Below are positions 1 through 8,868 of a DNA stretch of 64,000 nucleotides, piece after piece; within the stretch, counting starts at the first letter, position 1, and every line of letters begins with the position of its first letter. This DNA comes from Sporosarcina jiandibaonis (GTDB lineage Bacteria > Bacillota > Bacilli > Bacillales_A > Planococcaceae), in NCBI RefSeq assembly GCF_013184495.1, contig NZ_JAAOIY010000002.1, forward strand, positions 186,001 to 250,000, in the 5' to 3' direction. Made by a program: the position numbers and the translations under genes. The notes under the pieces are model-generated. The model was given only the letters and a program-made list of their open reading frames with translations. It ran no database searches and had not been told where the DNA came from.

Positions 1-104
1 ATGTTTTGTTCCTTAAATAACAATCGTAGAGCTTCACTTTCTGCAGCTCCGAAATCCAATAGTGTATCATCTACATCAAATAATAAAGTTTGATACTTTT
101 TCAA
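1..104 (-). CDS. HAD-superfamily hydrolase, N-terminal part (YjjG/YfnB-like), cut by window edge
   Basis: Only the first 34 codons are visible on the minus strand, starting at a TTG (102-104) preceded by a GGAGAG ribosome site. The protein begins MKKYQTLLFDVDDTLLDFG, and DVDDT is the HAD motif I with the nucleophile and acid/base aspartates. The AAESEALRLLF stretch just after it is typical of the YjjG/YfnB subgroup, often described as pyrimidine 5'-nucleotidases. The substrate cannot be judged from this fragment. The 255 bases to the next gene hold only the terminator at 289-331. Confidence 0.8.
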   Translation of the reverse strand, partial: MKKYQTLLFDVDDTLLDFGAAESEALRLLFKEQN

Positions 105-288
105 GATTAACTCTCCATTTCATGCTGTCTTAACCATCAAACCGCTTCTTAAGCAATCATATTTTAAAATATCTTCTGGTACAGCTTTATTTTACATCTA
201 CAAAGCTTCACTGTCTAAGTTCCTTCTCAAGAATATGGCCTGATTTATGACTAATGGCACAAAGTGTTAAGGATATTGAAACATGAAA

Positions 289-331
289 AAGCCTGATTCC
301 TCTATCTGTTTAAGGAATCAGGCTTATAATA
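289..331 (-). terminator. Rho-independent terminator of the zinc-ribbon/CBS operon
   Basis: A 13-bp perfect inverted repeat (AAGCCTGATTCCT at 289-301, AGGAATCAGGCTT at 313-325). Read on the minus strand the stem is followed by TTTTTC, so it ends transcription of the minus-strand genes to its right. Confidence 0.85.
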
Positions 332-359
332 TATATTCTGGTTTGTCGAGATTGTGTAT

Positions 360-563
360 TTACTTATTAAATTCTCTAAACTCATCAATATAGAAAGCTA
401 CATAACCACAGTTTGGACAGATAGCTGCTTTAGGTTTTGCAGAAATATTATTGAAGATTCCTTTGCCCTTTTGACTAATTTTAATTCCATACATCCCGCC
501 TTCAACATTTACTTTGCAATCATCTATCATTTCCGTTTGACATTGATGACAAACTCTTTTCAT
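360..563 (-). CDS. small zinc-ribbon protein
   Basis: A 67-residue protein starting MKRVCHQCQTEM. It has one CxxC pair near the N-terminus and a second CPNCG pair near residue 50, the spacing of a treble-clef or zinc-ribbon fold. An upstream in-frame ATG at 614 exists, but the start at 563 has a GGGGGA ribosome site a few bases ahead and removes a non-conserved leader, so it is preferred. The gene follows the CBS-domain gene at short distance in the same direction and shares its terminator, so the two are probably co-transcribed. Function unknown; a nucleic-acid-binding or redox-sensing role is only a guess. Confidence 0.65.
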   Translation of the reverse strand: MKRVCHQCQTEMIDDCKVNVEGGMYGIKISQKGKGIFNNISAKPKAAICPNCGYVAFYIDEFREFNK

Positions 564-597
564 TATTAATCCCCCTATTATTAGGAATCCATCTGCT

Positions 598-1230
598 TCA
601 CCATTTCTTTTCAATCCGATTCGTTTGCAAAGTTCTGAAGCCGTTTTTCTCCAGTTTATTTTTCAGTTTATCGATTTCCTCGTTAGTTTTATCGCCTCTC
701 AGGGTGACGACGACGCGTCTCGCGAGTACTGAACCGTTGTCTAGCGTGAATAATCCTTCGATATGCTCGCCGCGCAACGTTTTGGTCAATCTCTCGAGCG
801 TGCCCGCCGCTTCCGACGATGCGACTGTCATATTGATGCCGCCCGTTTTTAGTCCGAATGCATCTTCTAACACGCTTTCGACTTGGTTATGAGTGAGTAT
901 CCCTGTCAGTTTTCCGTCTTTCACGATGCTGATGAACGGCAATGCTTTAATTTCAAGTAGCGCATTTAAGAACGAGACATTTTCGTCTAGATAAATATCT
1001 TGGTGTTTTATTAATGGACCAATTGATGCGTTTCCATCGCCATTTTGCTCGAGAAGATATTCGAGCAGGTCCACTTTATAAATCATGCCTTTATAGGTAT
1101 CGTCTGCACCTACGACAGGCACCGATCTGTAGCCACTATCATTGATTTTAGCTAAAGCTTCGGTAACTGTTTGATCGCTGTTCACAGTTGCGACGGCGAT
1201 TCTTTTTAATAATAAATCCCCGATATACAT
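598..1230 (-). CDS. CBS-domain pair protein with C-terminal ACT-like region
   Basis: About 210 residues. Two CBS repeats cover roughly residues 5-65 (with SGYRSVPVVGADD) and 70-125 (with ALPFISIVKDGKLTGILT). CBS pairs (Bateman modules) bind adenine nucleotides and regulate partners. The last 80 residues (VVVTLRG...LEKNGFRT) look like a small alpha/beta regulatory domain, an architecture like AcuB of Bacillus, but I see no acetoin or acetyl-CoA gene beside it. A GGGGGA ribosome site fits the second ATG (1230) better than the first (1236). Downstream target unknown. Confidence 0.8.
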   Translation of the reverse strand: MYIGDLLLKRIAVATVNSDQTVTEALAKINDSGYRSVPVVGADDTYKGMIYKVDLLEYLLEQNGDGNASIGPLIKHQDIYLDENVSFLNALLEIKALPFISIVKDGKLTGILTHNQVESVLEDAFGLKTGGINMTVASSEAAGTLERLTKTLRGEHIEGLFTLDNGSVLARRVVVTLRGDKTNEEIDKLKNKLEKNGFRTLQTNRIEKKW

Positions 1231-1456
1231 GGTCATTCCCCCAATGAATAGATTTCTGTAATATTGTAATCTTTTGACTATAGTTGACTTCTTCTCATTA
1301 TAGTAGATATTTACTTTGAAGTAAAAGGTCTATATTATTTATTCCGCAATCTGACCCCTGCTTTATGGTCGCGATTGATACTTTTAAACATGTCAGCTCC
1401 GTGCTAAGTTATCAGTATTAAATTTATAATATTAATTTGGAAGAGGTTAGTGGATA

Positions 1457-1993
1457 ATGAAAGCAACTACAGTTGGTTATTCAAAATCGCGCACTTTTGA
1501 TCTTATTCTTTCGGCAATGCTAATAGCACTTGTATTTGTGGCGACACTCTTGTTGAATATCAGACTGCCAATTGCGGCAAATGGCGGGTTGGTGCATCTT
1601 GGAACGGGCATGCTTTTTATCGCATCGATTCTATTCGGGCCTAAAAAAGGAGCGATTGCCGGGGCTGTCGGCATGGGGTTATTTGACTTGGTTTCGGGTT
1701 GGACGTTATGGGCGCCTTTCACTATTCTAGCTCGCGGGTTGCAAGGTTACATCGTTGGTAAAATTGCTTGGTCGAACGGTCGGAGAGGAAATAGCATGCC
1801 ATTCAATCTGCTTGCTGCCATCGTTTCGATTCCGGTTATGCTAGCCGTTTATTTTCTTTGTGAACGGGTCTTGTTTGGCAGTTGGATTATTCCTTTGGCT
1901 TCGATTCCAGGGAATATCGTTCAAAACGTCGTGGGGATGGCCATCGCGCTTCCGGTTTGTGTTTTGTTGAAGAAGGTTTCTGCTTTCAAGTAA
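1457..1993 (+). CDS. ECF transporter S component (substrate-binding membrane protein)
   Basis: A 178-residue hydrophobic protein with about six membrane segments. It matches the PF07155-type S components of energy-coupling-factor vitamin transporters: N-terminal helix FDLILSAMLIALVFVATLLLN, a short loop with the HLGTGM motif, then GAIAGAVGMGLFDLVSGW. It would capture a vitamin or precursor and use the shared EcfAAT module encoded elsewhere. The substrate is not readable; the 220-base upstream gap shows no riboswitch I recognise. Start at 1457 follows GGAAGAGG. A strong bidirectional terminator follows. Confidence 0.8.
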   Translation: MKATTVGYSKSRTFDLILSAMLIALVFVATLLLNIRLPIAANGGLVHLGTGMLFIASILFGPKKGAIAGAVGMGLFDLVSGWTLWAPFTILARGLQGYIVGKIAWSNGRRGNSMPFNLLAAIVSIPVMLAVYFLCERVLFGSWIIPLASIPGNIVQNVVGMAIALPVCVLLKKVSAFK

Positions 1994-2004
1994 TTTATAC
2001 GTTT

Positions 2005-2036
2005 AAAAAGGCGACCACTTGAGCGGTCGCCTTTTT
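2005..2036. terminator. bidirectional terminator between convergent genes
   Basis: AAAAAGGCGACC (2005-2016) pairs with GGTCGCCTTTTT (2025-2036). Stem flanked by A and T runs, so it can serve both the ECF S gene and the minus-strand DUF3243 gene. Confidence 0.9.
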
Positions 2037-2070
2037 CATTAGACCAAAACACGGTCATGATCAATTTATT

Positions 2071-2376
2071 TCAAGCTCTTCTAACCATTTCTAAAAGCAT
2101 ATGTGCAAGCACGCCTTGCTCTTCTTTGGATCCGGCCTTCCAAAGTTCCATTAAAACCTTTTCCTCACGGTTACGAGGTTCTTCGTGGTTGGCGAGATAA
2201 TTTGCAACTAACTCGGCAGTTTTCGCAAGCTTTTCTTCGCTTAACCCCATATTTTCGCCCAGCTCTACTTTTTCTGAGAGGTACTGTTTGAATTGGTTGA
2301 AATTCTCTAAAATCTGATCTTTCTCTTCGACGTTAATCTTCGACAGTTCCTGTTTCACTTTATCTTGCATGCCCAT
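2071..2376 (-). CDS. DUF3243 protein (YmfJ-like)
   Basis: A 101-residue soluble, charged helical protein. The conserved C-terminal stretch EKVLMELWKAGSKEEQGVLAHMLLEMV closely matches B. subtilis YmfJ (DUF3243), with the preceding YLANHEEPRNREEK also family-typical. The start MGMQDKVKQ is chosen because AAAGGAGTG lies upstream; the longer in-frame extension to 2439 has no ribosome site. Slightly longer than YmfJ at the N-terminus. The biochemical role of the family is unknown. Confidence 0.75.
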   Translation of the reverse strand: MGMQDKVKQELSKINVEEKDQILENFNQFKQYLSEKVELGENMGLSEEKLAKTAELVANYLANHEEPRNREEKVLMELWKAGSKEEQGVLAHMLLEMVRRA

Positions 2377-2550
2377 AGAAAATAACACTCCTTTGTTTTT
2401 GTACACATATCCTGCACTTACTGTAATTAAAGTAAACATGGAAAAATTTATCTTAGCAGAAATGACTTGCGGCTATGAAATCTGGATTTAAGTACATTCT
2501 CTCTACATAACGCATAGGATAATTCATTAGTTATGAAAGGGTGGATTTAA

Positions 2551-3138
2551 ATGTATTACGTTCCAAATATGTATCATTATCCGTATCCTCATTATGCTGA
2601 TATGCCAATGTATAGTTACGGTAGACAATGTGGTTGCTGGACTCTTCCTGTTGAGGTAGATCTTGCAAACAGATTTGATTATTTTCATTCATCCTATGGT
2701 AATGACAGTATTGCATTAAAAGATTACGGAGCAGGACCGTTTGTCATTAATATCAATCAAGCTACGCAGCAAAACAATACTTTCCGTACGGCTTTATGGA
2801 CCGGAGAATACTTGCAAGTTACCTTAATGAGTATCGATGTTGGCGAAGATATCGGTTTGGAAATGCACGCTGACGTTGACCAATTCTTGCGTGTTGAACA
2901 AGGTCAGGGTATCGTTCAAATGGGCAAGAGTAAAGATAATTTAAGCTTTGTAAGAAATATTTATGATGATTCTGCGATCGTGCTACCTGCGGGAACATGG
3001 CACAATGTAATCAATACTGGCAATGTTCCGCTAAAACTTTACTCGATATATGCGCCGCCTAACCATCCATTCGGGACCGTTCATGTAACGAAAGAAGATG
3101 CAATGGCTGCAGAGGAAGGTTACGGTCAGGGCGATTAA
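2551..3138 (+). CDS. cupin-domain protein
   Basis: 195 residues. The N-terminal 25 residues are rich in Tyr, His, Pro and Met (MYYVPNMYHYPYPHYADMP) and look disordered. A cupin beta-barrel follows: motif 1 EMHADVDQFLRVEQGQG and motif 2 LPAGTWHNVINTG supply candidate metal-binding His/Glu residues, though the usual HxH is reduced to HxD. Single-domain cupins of this kind are sugar-isomerase-like or oxygenase-like, and the substrate is unclear. The Tyr/Pro-rich head recalls spore-coat-associated proteins, an inference only. GGGTGG ribosome site. Confidence 0.75.
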   Translation: MYYVPNMYHYPYPHYADMPMYSYGRQCGCWTLPVEVDLANRFDYFHSSYGNDSIALKDYGAGPFVININQATQQNNTFRTALWTGEYLQVTLMSIDVGEDIGLEMHADVDQFLRVEQGQGIVQMGKSKDNLSFVRNIYDDSAIVLPAGTWHNVINTGNVPLKLYSIYAPPNHPFGTVHVTKEDAMAAEEGYGQGD

Positions 3139-3397
3139 AGAGGTGAAAGTCAGGACGATTGATTTAATTGAATGACAGATATTAGAGTGGAAAATGGCTT
3201 GGTGAAAAATACGAGCTAATTTTCATGTGATTTTAATGTTAATTTTTAATTCGTGCAAAAACTCCAAATAAATTTCACCCTTTTTTATATGTCATAACTA
3301 GTCTATAATTAGAAATAGTAGATAAAATTATGAGAACATAATAACGATAGATTGTGATAGGGGCATAGGGAGAAAAAAGGTGTGATAGGGGGGAATT

Positions 3398-3433
3398 GTC
3401 TCCATCCTTTTTGAAAATTCGGAGCATGGAGAC
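3398..3433 (+). promoter_or_regulatory. inverted repeat sequestering the mqo ribosome site
   Basis: In the roughly 300-base gap before mqo, GTCTCCAT (3398-3405) pairs perfectly with ATGGAGAC (3426-3433), which contains the Shine-Dalgarno GGAGAC six bases before the start at 3440. The stem would hide the ribosome site. A TATAAT-like hexamer at 3304-3309 may be the promoter. Nothing else is recognisable in 3139-3397. Confidence 0.45.
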
Positions 3434-3439
3434 GTTGAC

Positions 3440-4975
3440 ATGAATAATAAAGAAAATAAAACAGATATTATTTTAATAGGCGCCGGAATCATGAGCGCGA
3501 CTTTAGGGACGCTTCTGAAAGAATTGGCGCCCGACTGGAAGATTACAGTATTTGAGAAGCTTGTAATGGCAGGCGAGGAGAGCTCCAATGAATGGAATAA
3601 CGCGGGGACAGGGCACGCGGCCTTGTGCGAGCTGAACTACACGTCAGAAAAGCCGGACGGGACAATGGATATCAGTAAAGCCGTCAAGATTAATGAGCAG
3701 TTTCAGCTGTCCATGCAGTTTTGGTCTTATCTGGTAAACAGCGGTCTGATCAGTAATCCAGAAGACTTTATCATGCCATTGCCGCATATGAGCATGGTGC
3801 AAGGAGAAGAAAATGTCGCGTTTTTAAAGAAACGTTTTGAAGCATTGACGAACAACCCTTTATTCCAAGGGATGGAGTTTTCCGATGATCCGGAAAAACT
3901 GATGCAATGGATTCCATTGATCATGCAAGATCGAAAGTCGAAAGAACCTATAGCAGCGACCAAAATCGACTCTGGAACTGACGTTAACTTCGGGGCTTTA
4001 ACGCGCATGTTGTTTGACCACTTAAAGGGTCAAAACGTTGATATGAATTACAAGCATAGCGTTGAAGATATTAAGCGTGCAGAAGACGGCTCATGGGAAT
4101 TAAAAGTGCGTAACGGCAGCGGGAAACTTGAACGCCACAAAGCGAAGTTCGTTTTTATCGGCGGAGGCGGGGGAAGTCTGCATTTACTACAAAAAACCGG
4201 CATTCCAGAATCAAAACATATTGGCGGATTCCCGGTAAGCGGGATATTTTTAGCATGCAATAATCCGGATGTTATCGCTCAGCACCATGCGAAAGTATAC
4301 GGCAAAGCTAAGGTCGGAGCGCCGCCAATGTCTGTTCCGCATCTTGACACGAGATTTATCGAGAATGAAAAAGAGTTGCTCTTTGGACCGTTTGCCGGCT
4401 TCTCGCCGAAGTTTTTGAAAACTGGTTCAAATATGGATCTAATCACTTCGGTAAAACCGAATAACGTCTTAACGATGTTGGCGGCGGGCGCGAAAGAGAT
4501 GTCATTGACAAAGTACTTGATCGAGCAAGTCATGCTGTCGAAAGAGCAGCGTATCGAAGAATTGCGCGAGTTCATCCCGAATGCGAAAGTCGAGGATTGG
4601 GATTTGGTCGTCGCGGGTCAACGTGTACAAGTCATTAAAGACACTGTGGCCGGAAAAGGAACGCTTCAATTTGGCACGGAAGTTATTAGTGCGGAAGATG
4701 GGTCGATTGCAGCATTACTAGGTGCATCCCCAGGCGCTTCTACTGCGGTTCACGTTATGCTTGAGATCTTTAATAAATGCTTCCCTGATCATATGGACGA
4801 GTGGGAACCCAAACTTAAAGAAATGCTTCCTTCATACGGCGTGTCACTCGGGCAAAACCCGGAGCTGTTAGAAGAGATTCATGCGATGACAGCAGAGACA
4901 TTGGGTTTGAGAGAAGCAAAGCCGGTTGTCGAAGATGTTTCGGAGGAAAAAACTAGAATAAAAGTAACTACTTGA
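3440..4975 (+). CDS. mqo: malate:quinone oxidoreductase
   Basis: 511 residues, the usual Mqo length. This FAD-dependent peripheral membrane enzyme oxidises malate to oxaloacetate and passes electrons to the quinone pool. The N-terminal dinucleotide fold is [16 protein letters not shown], followed by the Mqo signature with [30 protein letters not shown] and the C-terminal [15 protein letters not shown] are also typical. A single-gene unit: the start has GGAGAC inside a possible hairpin, and a strong terminator follows. With malic enzyme and the glyoxylate shunt nearby it fits a four-carbon acid route, but these genes are not in one operon. Confidence 0.95.
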   Translation: MNNKENKTDIILIGAGIMSATLGTLLKELAPDWKITVFEKLVMAGEESSNEWNNAGTGHAALCELNYTSEKPDGTMDISKAVKINEQFQLSMQFWSYLVNSGLISNPEDFIMPLPHMSMVQGEENVAFLKKRFEALTNNPLFQGMEFSDDPEKLMQWIPLIMQDRKSKEPIAATKIDSGTDVNFGALTRMLFDHLKGQNVDMNYKHSVEDIKRAEDGSWELKVRNGSGKLERHKAKFVFIGGGGGSLHLLQKTGIPESKHIGGFPVSGIFLACNNPDVIAQHHAKVYGKAKVGAPPMSVPHLDTRFIENEKELLFGPFAGFSPKFLKTGSNMDLITSVKPNNVLTMLAAGAKEMSLTKYLIEQVMLSKEQRIEELREFIPNAKVEDWDLVVAGQRVQVIKDTVAGKGTLQFGTEVISAEDGSIAALLGASPGASTAVHVMLEIFNKCFPDHMDEWEPKLKEMLPSYGVSLGQNPELLEEIHAMTAETLGLREAKPVVEDVSEEKTRIKVTT

Positions 4976-4980
4976 TATAA

Positions 4981-5027
4981 AAAAGCTTAGTTCGTCACAG
5001 TTAGAAAGTGACGACTAAGCTTCTTTT
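4981..5027. terminator. bidirectional terminator between mqo and DUF2167 gene
   Basis: AAAAGCTTAG plus TCGTCAC pairs with GTGACGA plus CTAAGCTT, followed by TTTT. The minus-strand stop codon at 5026-5028 touches it, so it probably serves both convergent genes. Confidence 0.85.
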
Positions 5028-5919
5028 ATTTATTTAATGAATCTTTTTCTTCGTCTTCCTCAGTCGCTACCACTTCTTCCTCAAATGAAACTGGTTGCTT
5101 TTTCTTCTTTCGGATGAATCCCCAAAGTGCCGCAAGACCAGCTACTATTAACACGCCGAACTTTTTAGCGAAAACTAGAATGACGCCTAGAATTCCTACC
5201 TTTTTGGCTACAGCTAATCCCGCGCCGCCTAAGATTAAAGCGTTCAAGCCGTGTTCGGACACTTTATCAGTGGACTTGTCAAAGTCCTCGTATTTGTTGC
5301 CGGCTGTTACTTCTAGCTTGGGCAAAATTTGTTCGTTCAGCAACTTTTTATCCGCTTCTCGATTATCCGGGTCAGTCACAAGAACGACTGAAATATTCCC
5401 TTCTCTTGTCAGTAAGCGAGTATTATAGTTTAAAAAGGTTTCTTTATTGTCATCTTCTAGTAATAAGGACCAAGTCAGATTATGCGTCTTTTCATCATAA
5501 TGCGGTTCGATGTCCCATCCGGTTACATAAAAGCGCTCGCCTGATTGGCGGTCTTTATTGGCGTCTTCCGCCCCGTCTTTGTAACTTTTCAATAAAGCTT
5601 TAGCGTCGATCTTTTCCTTTTCATCATCTTTGATGTGGCCCGTCTCTTCATAATCGAAAAAGACCGCCCATGTTTGAGATTCGTCCATCGGGAATATGCT
5701 TCCGATTTCGTACCCTGAAACAGGATCCCCGTAGTCCATAGACATTTGCTTCGTATTTTCCGCGTCTAAAAAGACGAATTCTGGATCGAGGTCTATCGAA
5801 ACGATGTCGCCCAAATCTACTGATGTGCCGCCTTCAATCCATTCATAATCACTTTCCGCGCTTACTGTCGTGCCAAACCCCATCAATAATGCAGCCATCA
5901 TTACAATCAATCGTTTCAC
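5026..5919 (-). CDS. DUF2167 membrane-anchored protein
   Basis: 297 residues with an N-terminal signal peptide (residues 1-21, cut after VSA) and a long extracytoplasmic domain of the DUF2167 family: WIEGGTSVDLGDIVSIDL near the start, GSIFPMDESQTWAVFFDYEETGHIKDD, and the core YVTGWDIEPHYDEKTHNLTWSL. A hydrophobic helix near residues 245-268 and a basic RKKKK patch then anchor it, leaving an acidic tail (EEEVVATEEDEEKD). The function of the family is unknown; related proteins are exported and tethered to the membrane. Confidence 0.85.
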   Translation of the reverse strand: MKRLIVMMAALLMGFGTTVSAESDYEWIEGGTSVDLGDIVSIDLDPEFVFLDAENTKQMSMDYGDPVSGYEIGSIFPMDESQTWAVFFDYEETGHIKDDEKEKIDAKALLKSYKDGAEDANKDRQSGERFYVTGWDIEPHYDEKTHNLTWSLLLEDDNKETFLNYNTRLLTREGNISVVLVTDPDNREADKKLLNEQILPKLEVTAGNKYEDFDKSTDKVSEHGLNALILGGAGLAVAKKVGILGVILVFAKKFGVLIVAGLAALWGFIRKKKKQPVSFEEEVVATEEDEEKDSLNK

Positions 5920-6092
5920 GTCGCGACTCCCCCAAATGACTTGTTAGTTTCGTATATTATAGCACGCAACGATTGTGAATTAATACAATTTTTTTAATTA
6001 AAATTAAATTTAGTTCTGTGACTTTATGTAGCTGATAATTGGTCAGATTCATCGACATTTGAGGATGAATATAGGTAGTTGAAAAGTCCCGA

Positions 6093-6167
6093 CTCGCAAG
6101 CGAATCGTGTTGAGTGCAAGCAAAAAACGTTTATGTGCAATCAAACCTTGACTAAGTGCAAGCAAAA
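6093..6167 (+). repeat. 21-bp-phased direct repeats, GTGCAAGCAAA type
   Basis: GTGCAAGCAAA-like elements start at 6114, 6135 and 6156, exactly 21 bp apart, with a degenerate copy (CTCGCAAGCGAA) at 6093. They lie in the 265-base gap between a DUF2167 gene and pgeF, and share the period and A-rich tail of the larger arrays at 43.7, 57 and 61.8 kb, although the core differs. Confidence 0.6.
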
Positions 6168-6184
6168 CATTTTCGAACATTAAA

Positions 6185-6949
6185 TCAGTCACTTTTTCTA
6201 ACGATAAAACTCAAATGCCTTCCGCACTGCTTGTCTTCACGATATGAAAAGCCGTCCGGATCTTGATATGTACAGGTTTGATCAATCGTAATTTGTTCAG
6301 CAGGGATGCCCGCTAGCTCCAATTGTTTTTTCACGGTTAATTGATTATCGATGTGGTATTTGTTGGTTTTGTCATTGAAATACATAAACTCGTCCGCATA
6401 GTCAAGATCTTTAAATTTACGGTACACGTCTTCATCGACTTCGAATTTTTCTTGGCTCAGGGCAGCGCCGATTTGAACGTGGAAATCGTGTGGATCGCAT
6501 TGTTCAACTTGTTTTAAATGCTCGAACAGTTTCGGTGTAATTTCTTTTACTGTGCCTTGCCAGCCGGAGTGGATGACTCCGATGAGATTTGTTTTTTCAT
6601 TATAAAAAATGACAGGTACGCAATCCGCTGTGAAGCTGCACAGGACTATGTTCGGTTCGTAAGTATAAAGTGCGTCTGTATCCTGGATGGCGGTTTCTAG
6701 CTGCTCAGAACCGCGTCCTATGTCCGTGAGGGTTACTTTGTGGAAGTGGGCACTGTGAGTTTGATTAGCGCATACAAAAGACGCCAGGTCGCATTGTAAA
6801 GACGCGGCTAGTTTTTTTCTGTTCATAATTATATTTTCAGGGTTTTCACATGCATGAAGCGCCATATTGTTGTTTTCAAGTTCCGTTTCATCTTTCATTG
6901 TCATTCCTGCAATGGAGTTTTCGTAGTTTACGTATAGTTTCGTTTTCAT
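6185..6949 (-). CDS. pgeF: peptidoglycan editing factor / purine nucleoside phosphorylase-like (laccase-domain, YlmD-like)
   Basis: 254 residues of the PF02578 family (formerly multicopper polyphenol oxidase; also described as purine nucleoside phosphorylase and as the peptidoglycan-editing factor PgeF). Metal-site motifs are visible: ANQTHSAHFH, FTADCVPVIFY and IGVIHSGWQGTVKEI, with the late DQTCTYQDPDGFSYRED. Start follows AGGTGA. Unlike B. subtilis ylmD it is not next to ylmE or the cell-division cluster, so it may be a second paralogue in this genome. Transcribed alone. Confidence 0.85.
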   Translation of the reverse strand: MKTKLYVNYENSIAGMTMKDETELENNNMALHACENPENIIMNRKKLAASLQCDLASFVCANQTHSAHFHKVTLTDIGRGSEQLETAIQDTDALYTYEPNIVLCSFTADCVPVIFYNEKTNLIGVIHSGWQGTVKEITPKLFEHLKQVEQCDPHDFHVQIGAALSQEKFEVDEDVYRKFKDLDYADEFMYFNDKTNKYHIDNQLTVKKQLELAGIPAEQITIDQTCTYQDPDGFSYREDKQCGRHLSFIVRKSD

Positions 6950-7216
6950 TTCATCACCTATTGCTAATATATCGCATTTGTTGTGCTGATGTATAGGCGA
7001 ATATAGAGTAATCGGACTAACTAAAACGGATATCCTGCATATAGCGGCTGGCGATCCTGTTATTGATTGCGTACCTTGGCTTCTTTAGAGATGTATATTC
7101 ATTTATTAAAGGAAAGAAATCTGAAGAGGTTAAAACAATTAAGTAACATTGAACACCTGACATGAAAATACAATTTCAATACTAAACATATTGTTGTTAG
7201 AGGGGGGATAGAAAAA

Positions 7217-7678
7217 ATGGTGATTGCAAAAACACATTTAATTCAAATTGATTGGGAAGGATCATACAATCTGAAAGACCTGCCGAATTTAACGAATGTC
7301 GTGACTGATTACGGTATTTATCAGATTTATGGGAAACATCCGGTTTACGGTAGCGATGTATTGCTGTACATTGGCAAATCTGATTTTCAGACTCTAGGAA
7401 AAAGAATTTCACAAGAAGGTTGGCTCGATACAAATGCCTCGAATAACACTAAGGTTTATGTTGGAAGGTTACATGGTCTGCAAAAGCCGACAAATGAAAT
7501 GTGGTCAAAAGATATTGATTTGGCTGAACGTTTATTAATTTACGTTCACAAACCTGCTTATAACTCTCGGAGTATATCCTCATTACCCGATTCCGAACTA
7601 CAGAATATTCATATTCTAAATTGGGGACATCACAGAGATATTTTACCCGAACTTTCAGGATTGAGATGGACTAGTTAG
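7217..7678 (+). CDS. GIY-YIG-like domain protein
   Basis: 153 residues. YGIYQIYGKHPVYGSDVLLYIGKSD contains both halves of the GIY...YIG nuclease signature, with a conserved Arg (LGKRISQEGW) and an acidic residue further on (DLAERLLIYVHKPAYN), consistent with the GIY-YIG endonuclease fold. It is a stand-alone domain without an obvious DNA-binding extension. Strong GGGGGG ribosome site. The 267 bases upstream show no other gene. Specificity unknown. Confidence 0.65.
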   Translation: MVIAKTHLIQIDWEGSYNLKDLPNLTNVVTDYGIYQIYGKHPVYGSDVLLYIGKSDFQTLGKRISQEGWLDTNASNNTKVYVGRLHGLQKPTNEMWSKDIDLAERLLIYVHKPAYNSRSISSLPDSELQNIHILNWGHHRDILPELSGLRWTS

Positions 7679-7795
7679 TTAAATCACCTAGAGTATGAAG
7701 TGTATAAATGGGAATGAATAATTACTTTCAAACTTTCCAATAACGATTTTCTTATGGCTTAGTGGGTAATCCCAATTATTTTAGAACCTACCGCA

Positions 7796-7827
7796 GAGCA
7801 GAGAATGTTAATTCCTGCTCTACTTTT
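7796..7827. terminator. hairpin between convergent genes
   Basis: AGAGCAG near 7796 pairs with CTGCTCT near 7822 between the GIY-YIG gene and the sulfite-oxidase-like gene. It has only a short T-rich tail (ACTTTTAG), so it is a weak terminator candidate. Confidence 0.45.
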
Positions 7828-7833
7828 AGGTCG

Positions 7834-8868
7834 CTATTCTACTTTAACCATAATTTCATCGACGGCATTATATCCATAGCCTTTTCGATTCCAAAGAGGG
7901 GTTAATGGCTGAACTCGGTTAAAGGAATCGGTTGCTTTCGACATGATTCTGTATTCGCCTTTCTCTGCAATTACCCATACATGAGACCAAGATACCCATT
8001 TATAGCCCTTATTGTCGCCTTTATTAACCTTCACGTTTGACCAAGTCTGCCCATTGTCTGTACTGACTTCTACTTTTGTTATAGTGCCTTTACCCGTCCA
8101 TGCAATCCCTTTAATCAAATGCTTACCTGTGTCGAGGATATCCCGATCTAGCGGCTTTTGGATGGTGGAGTTGACATTCATTGTTGTTACGGGCCGGGCG
8201 TCCTCGTTCGTCTCTTTATGCGGATAATAAACATAGTCAATAGACTGATAGGGGCCTTTAAAGCTTTGATTAATTACCGTTATTTGCTTTATCCATTTAA
8301 CAGAAGCCATTGCATACCACTGCGGGACGATTAGTCTCAAGGGAAAACCATGCTTAAATGGAATGGGTTGGTGATTATATTCATAAGCAATTATGGTGTC
8401 AGGATGAAGTGCTTTTGCAATCGGCAAGCTCCTGGTAAATGTATATACACGATCTAAATCAGTTCTTTTCCCAAAATCGTATCCTTCAAAGACAACTTCT
8501 TTTGCTCCATCTTTAATTCCAGCAAGTTCAAGAAGAGCCCTTAACGGAACTCCTTTCCATGCCCCTTGGCTAATTGCTCCTTTTCCCCATTGTTCACCAA
8601 ACACTTTAGGTTCAAATAAACTGCGTTTGTTTCCCGCACATTCGAGGACTACGTTAATCGTTTTAGACGGTAATTGAAGGATATCTTGCATGGAAAACAG
8701 TGTAGGTGTGTTGACGGAACCGTTTAACGGAATCCAATAGTTAGCGGCAGAAAGCGTTGGATAAGAGAAATGGTTTCGTCGATAAAATAAATGGCTAGGT
8801 ATTAAATCCGTCTCGATGAATTGGGTCGGCGTTTCCTGATTTTCGGGTTGCAAACTACGCGTAATCAA
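7834..8868 (-). CDS. sulfite-oxidase-like molybdopterin oxidoreductase
   Basis: About 344 residues. The molybdopterin domain carries the conserved cysteine ligand in VVLECAGNKR, then PLRALLELAG, the substrate-pocket-type HGFPLRLIVPQWYAM and SVKWIKQI, followed by a C-terminal immunoglobulin-like dimerisation domain (IAWTGKGTITKVEVSTDNGQTW). These features define the sulfite oxidase family. No signal peptide is seen. The start is uncertain: TTG at 8868 has no ribosome site near it, whereas a strong AGGAGGAG lies at 8908-8915 and is followed in frame by codons that read like family N-termini (KPYLITRSLQPENQETP) but include no ATG, GTG or TTG. Confidence 0.85.
   Translation of the reverse strand: MITRSLQPENQETPTQFIETDLIPSHLFYRRNHFSYPTLSAANYWIPLNGSVNTPTLFSMQDILQLPSKTINVVLECAGNKRSLFEPKVFGEQWGKGAISQGAWKGVPLRALLELAGIKDGAKEVVFEGYDFGKRTDLDRVYTFTRSLPIAKALHPDTIIAYEYNHQPIPFKHGFPLRLIVPQWYAMASVKWIKQITVINQSFKGPYQSIDYVYYPHKETNEDARPVTTMNVNSTIQKPLDRDILDTGKHLIKGIAWTGKGTITKVEVSTDNGQTWSNVKVNKGDNKGYKWVSWSHVWVIAEKGEYRIMSKATDSFNRVQPLTPLWNRKGYGYNAVDEIMVKVE

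Noticed and set aside
1237..1456. Possible riboswitch ahead of the ECF S component
   Set aside because: I looked for TPP, FMN, preQ1, folate and cobalamin consensus segments and found none; only weak stems are present.
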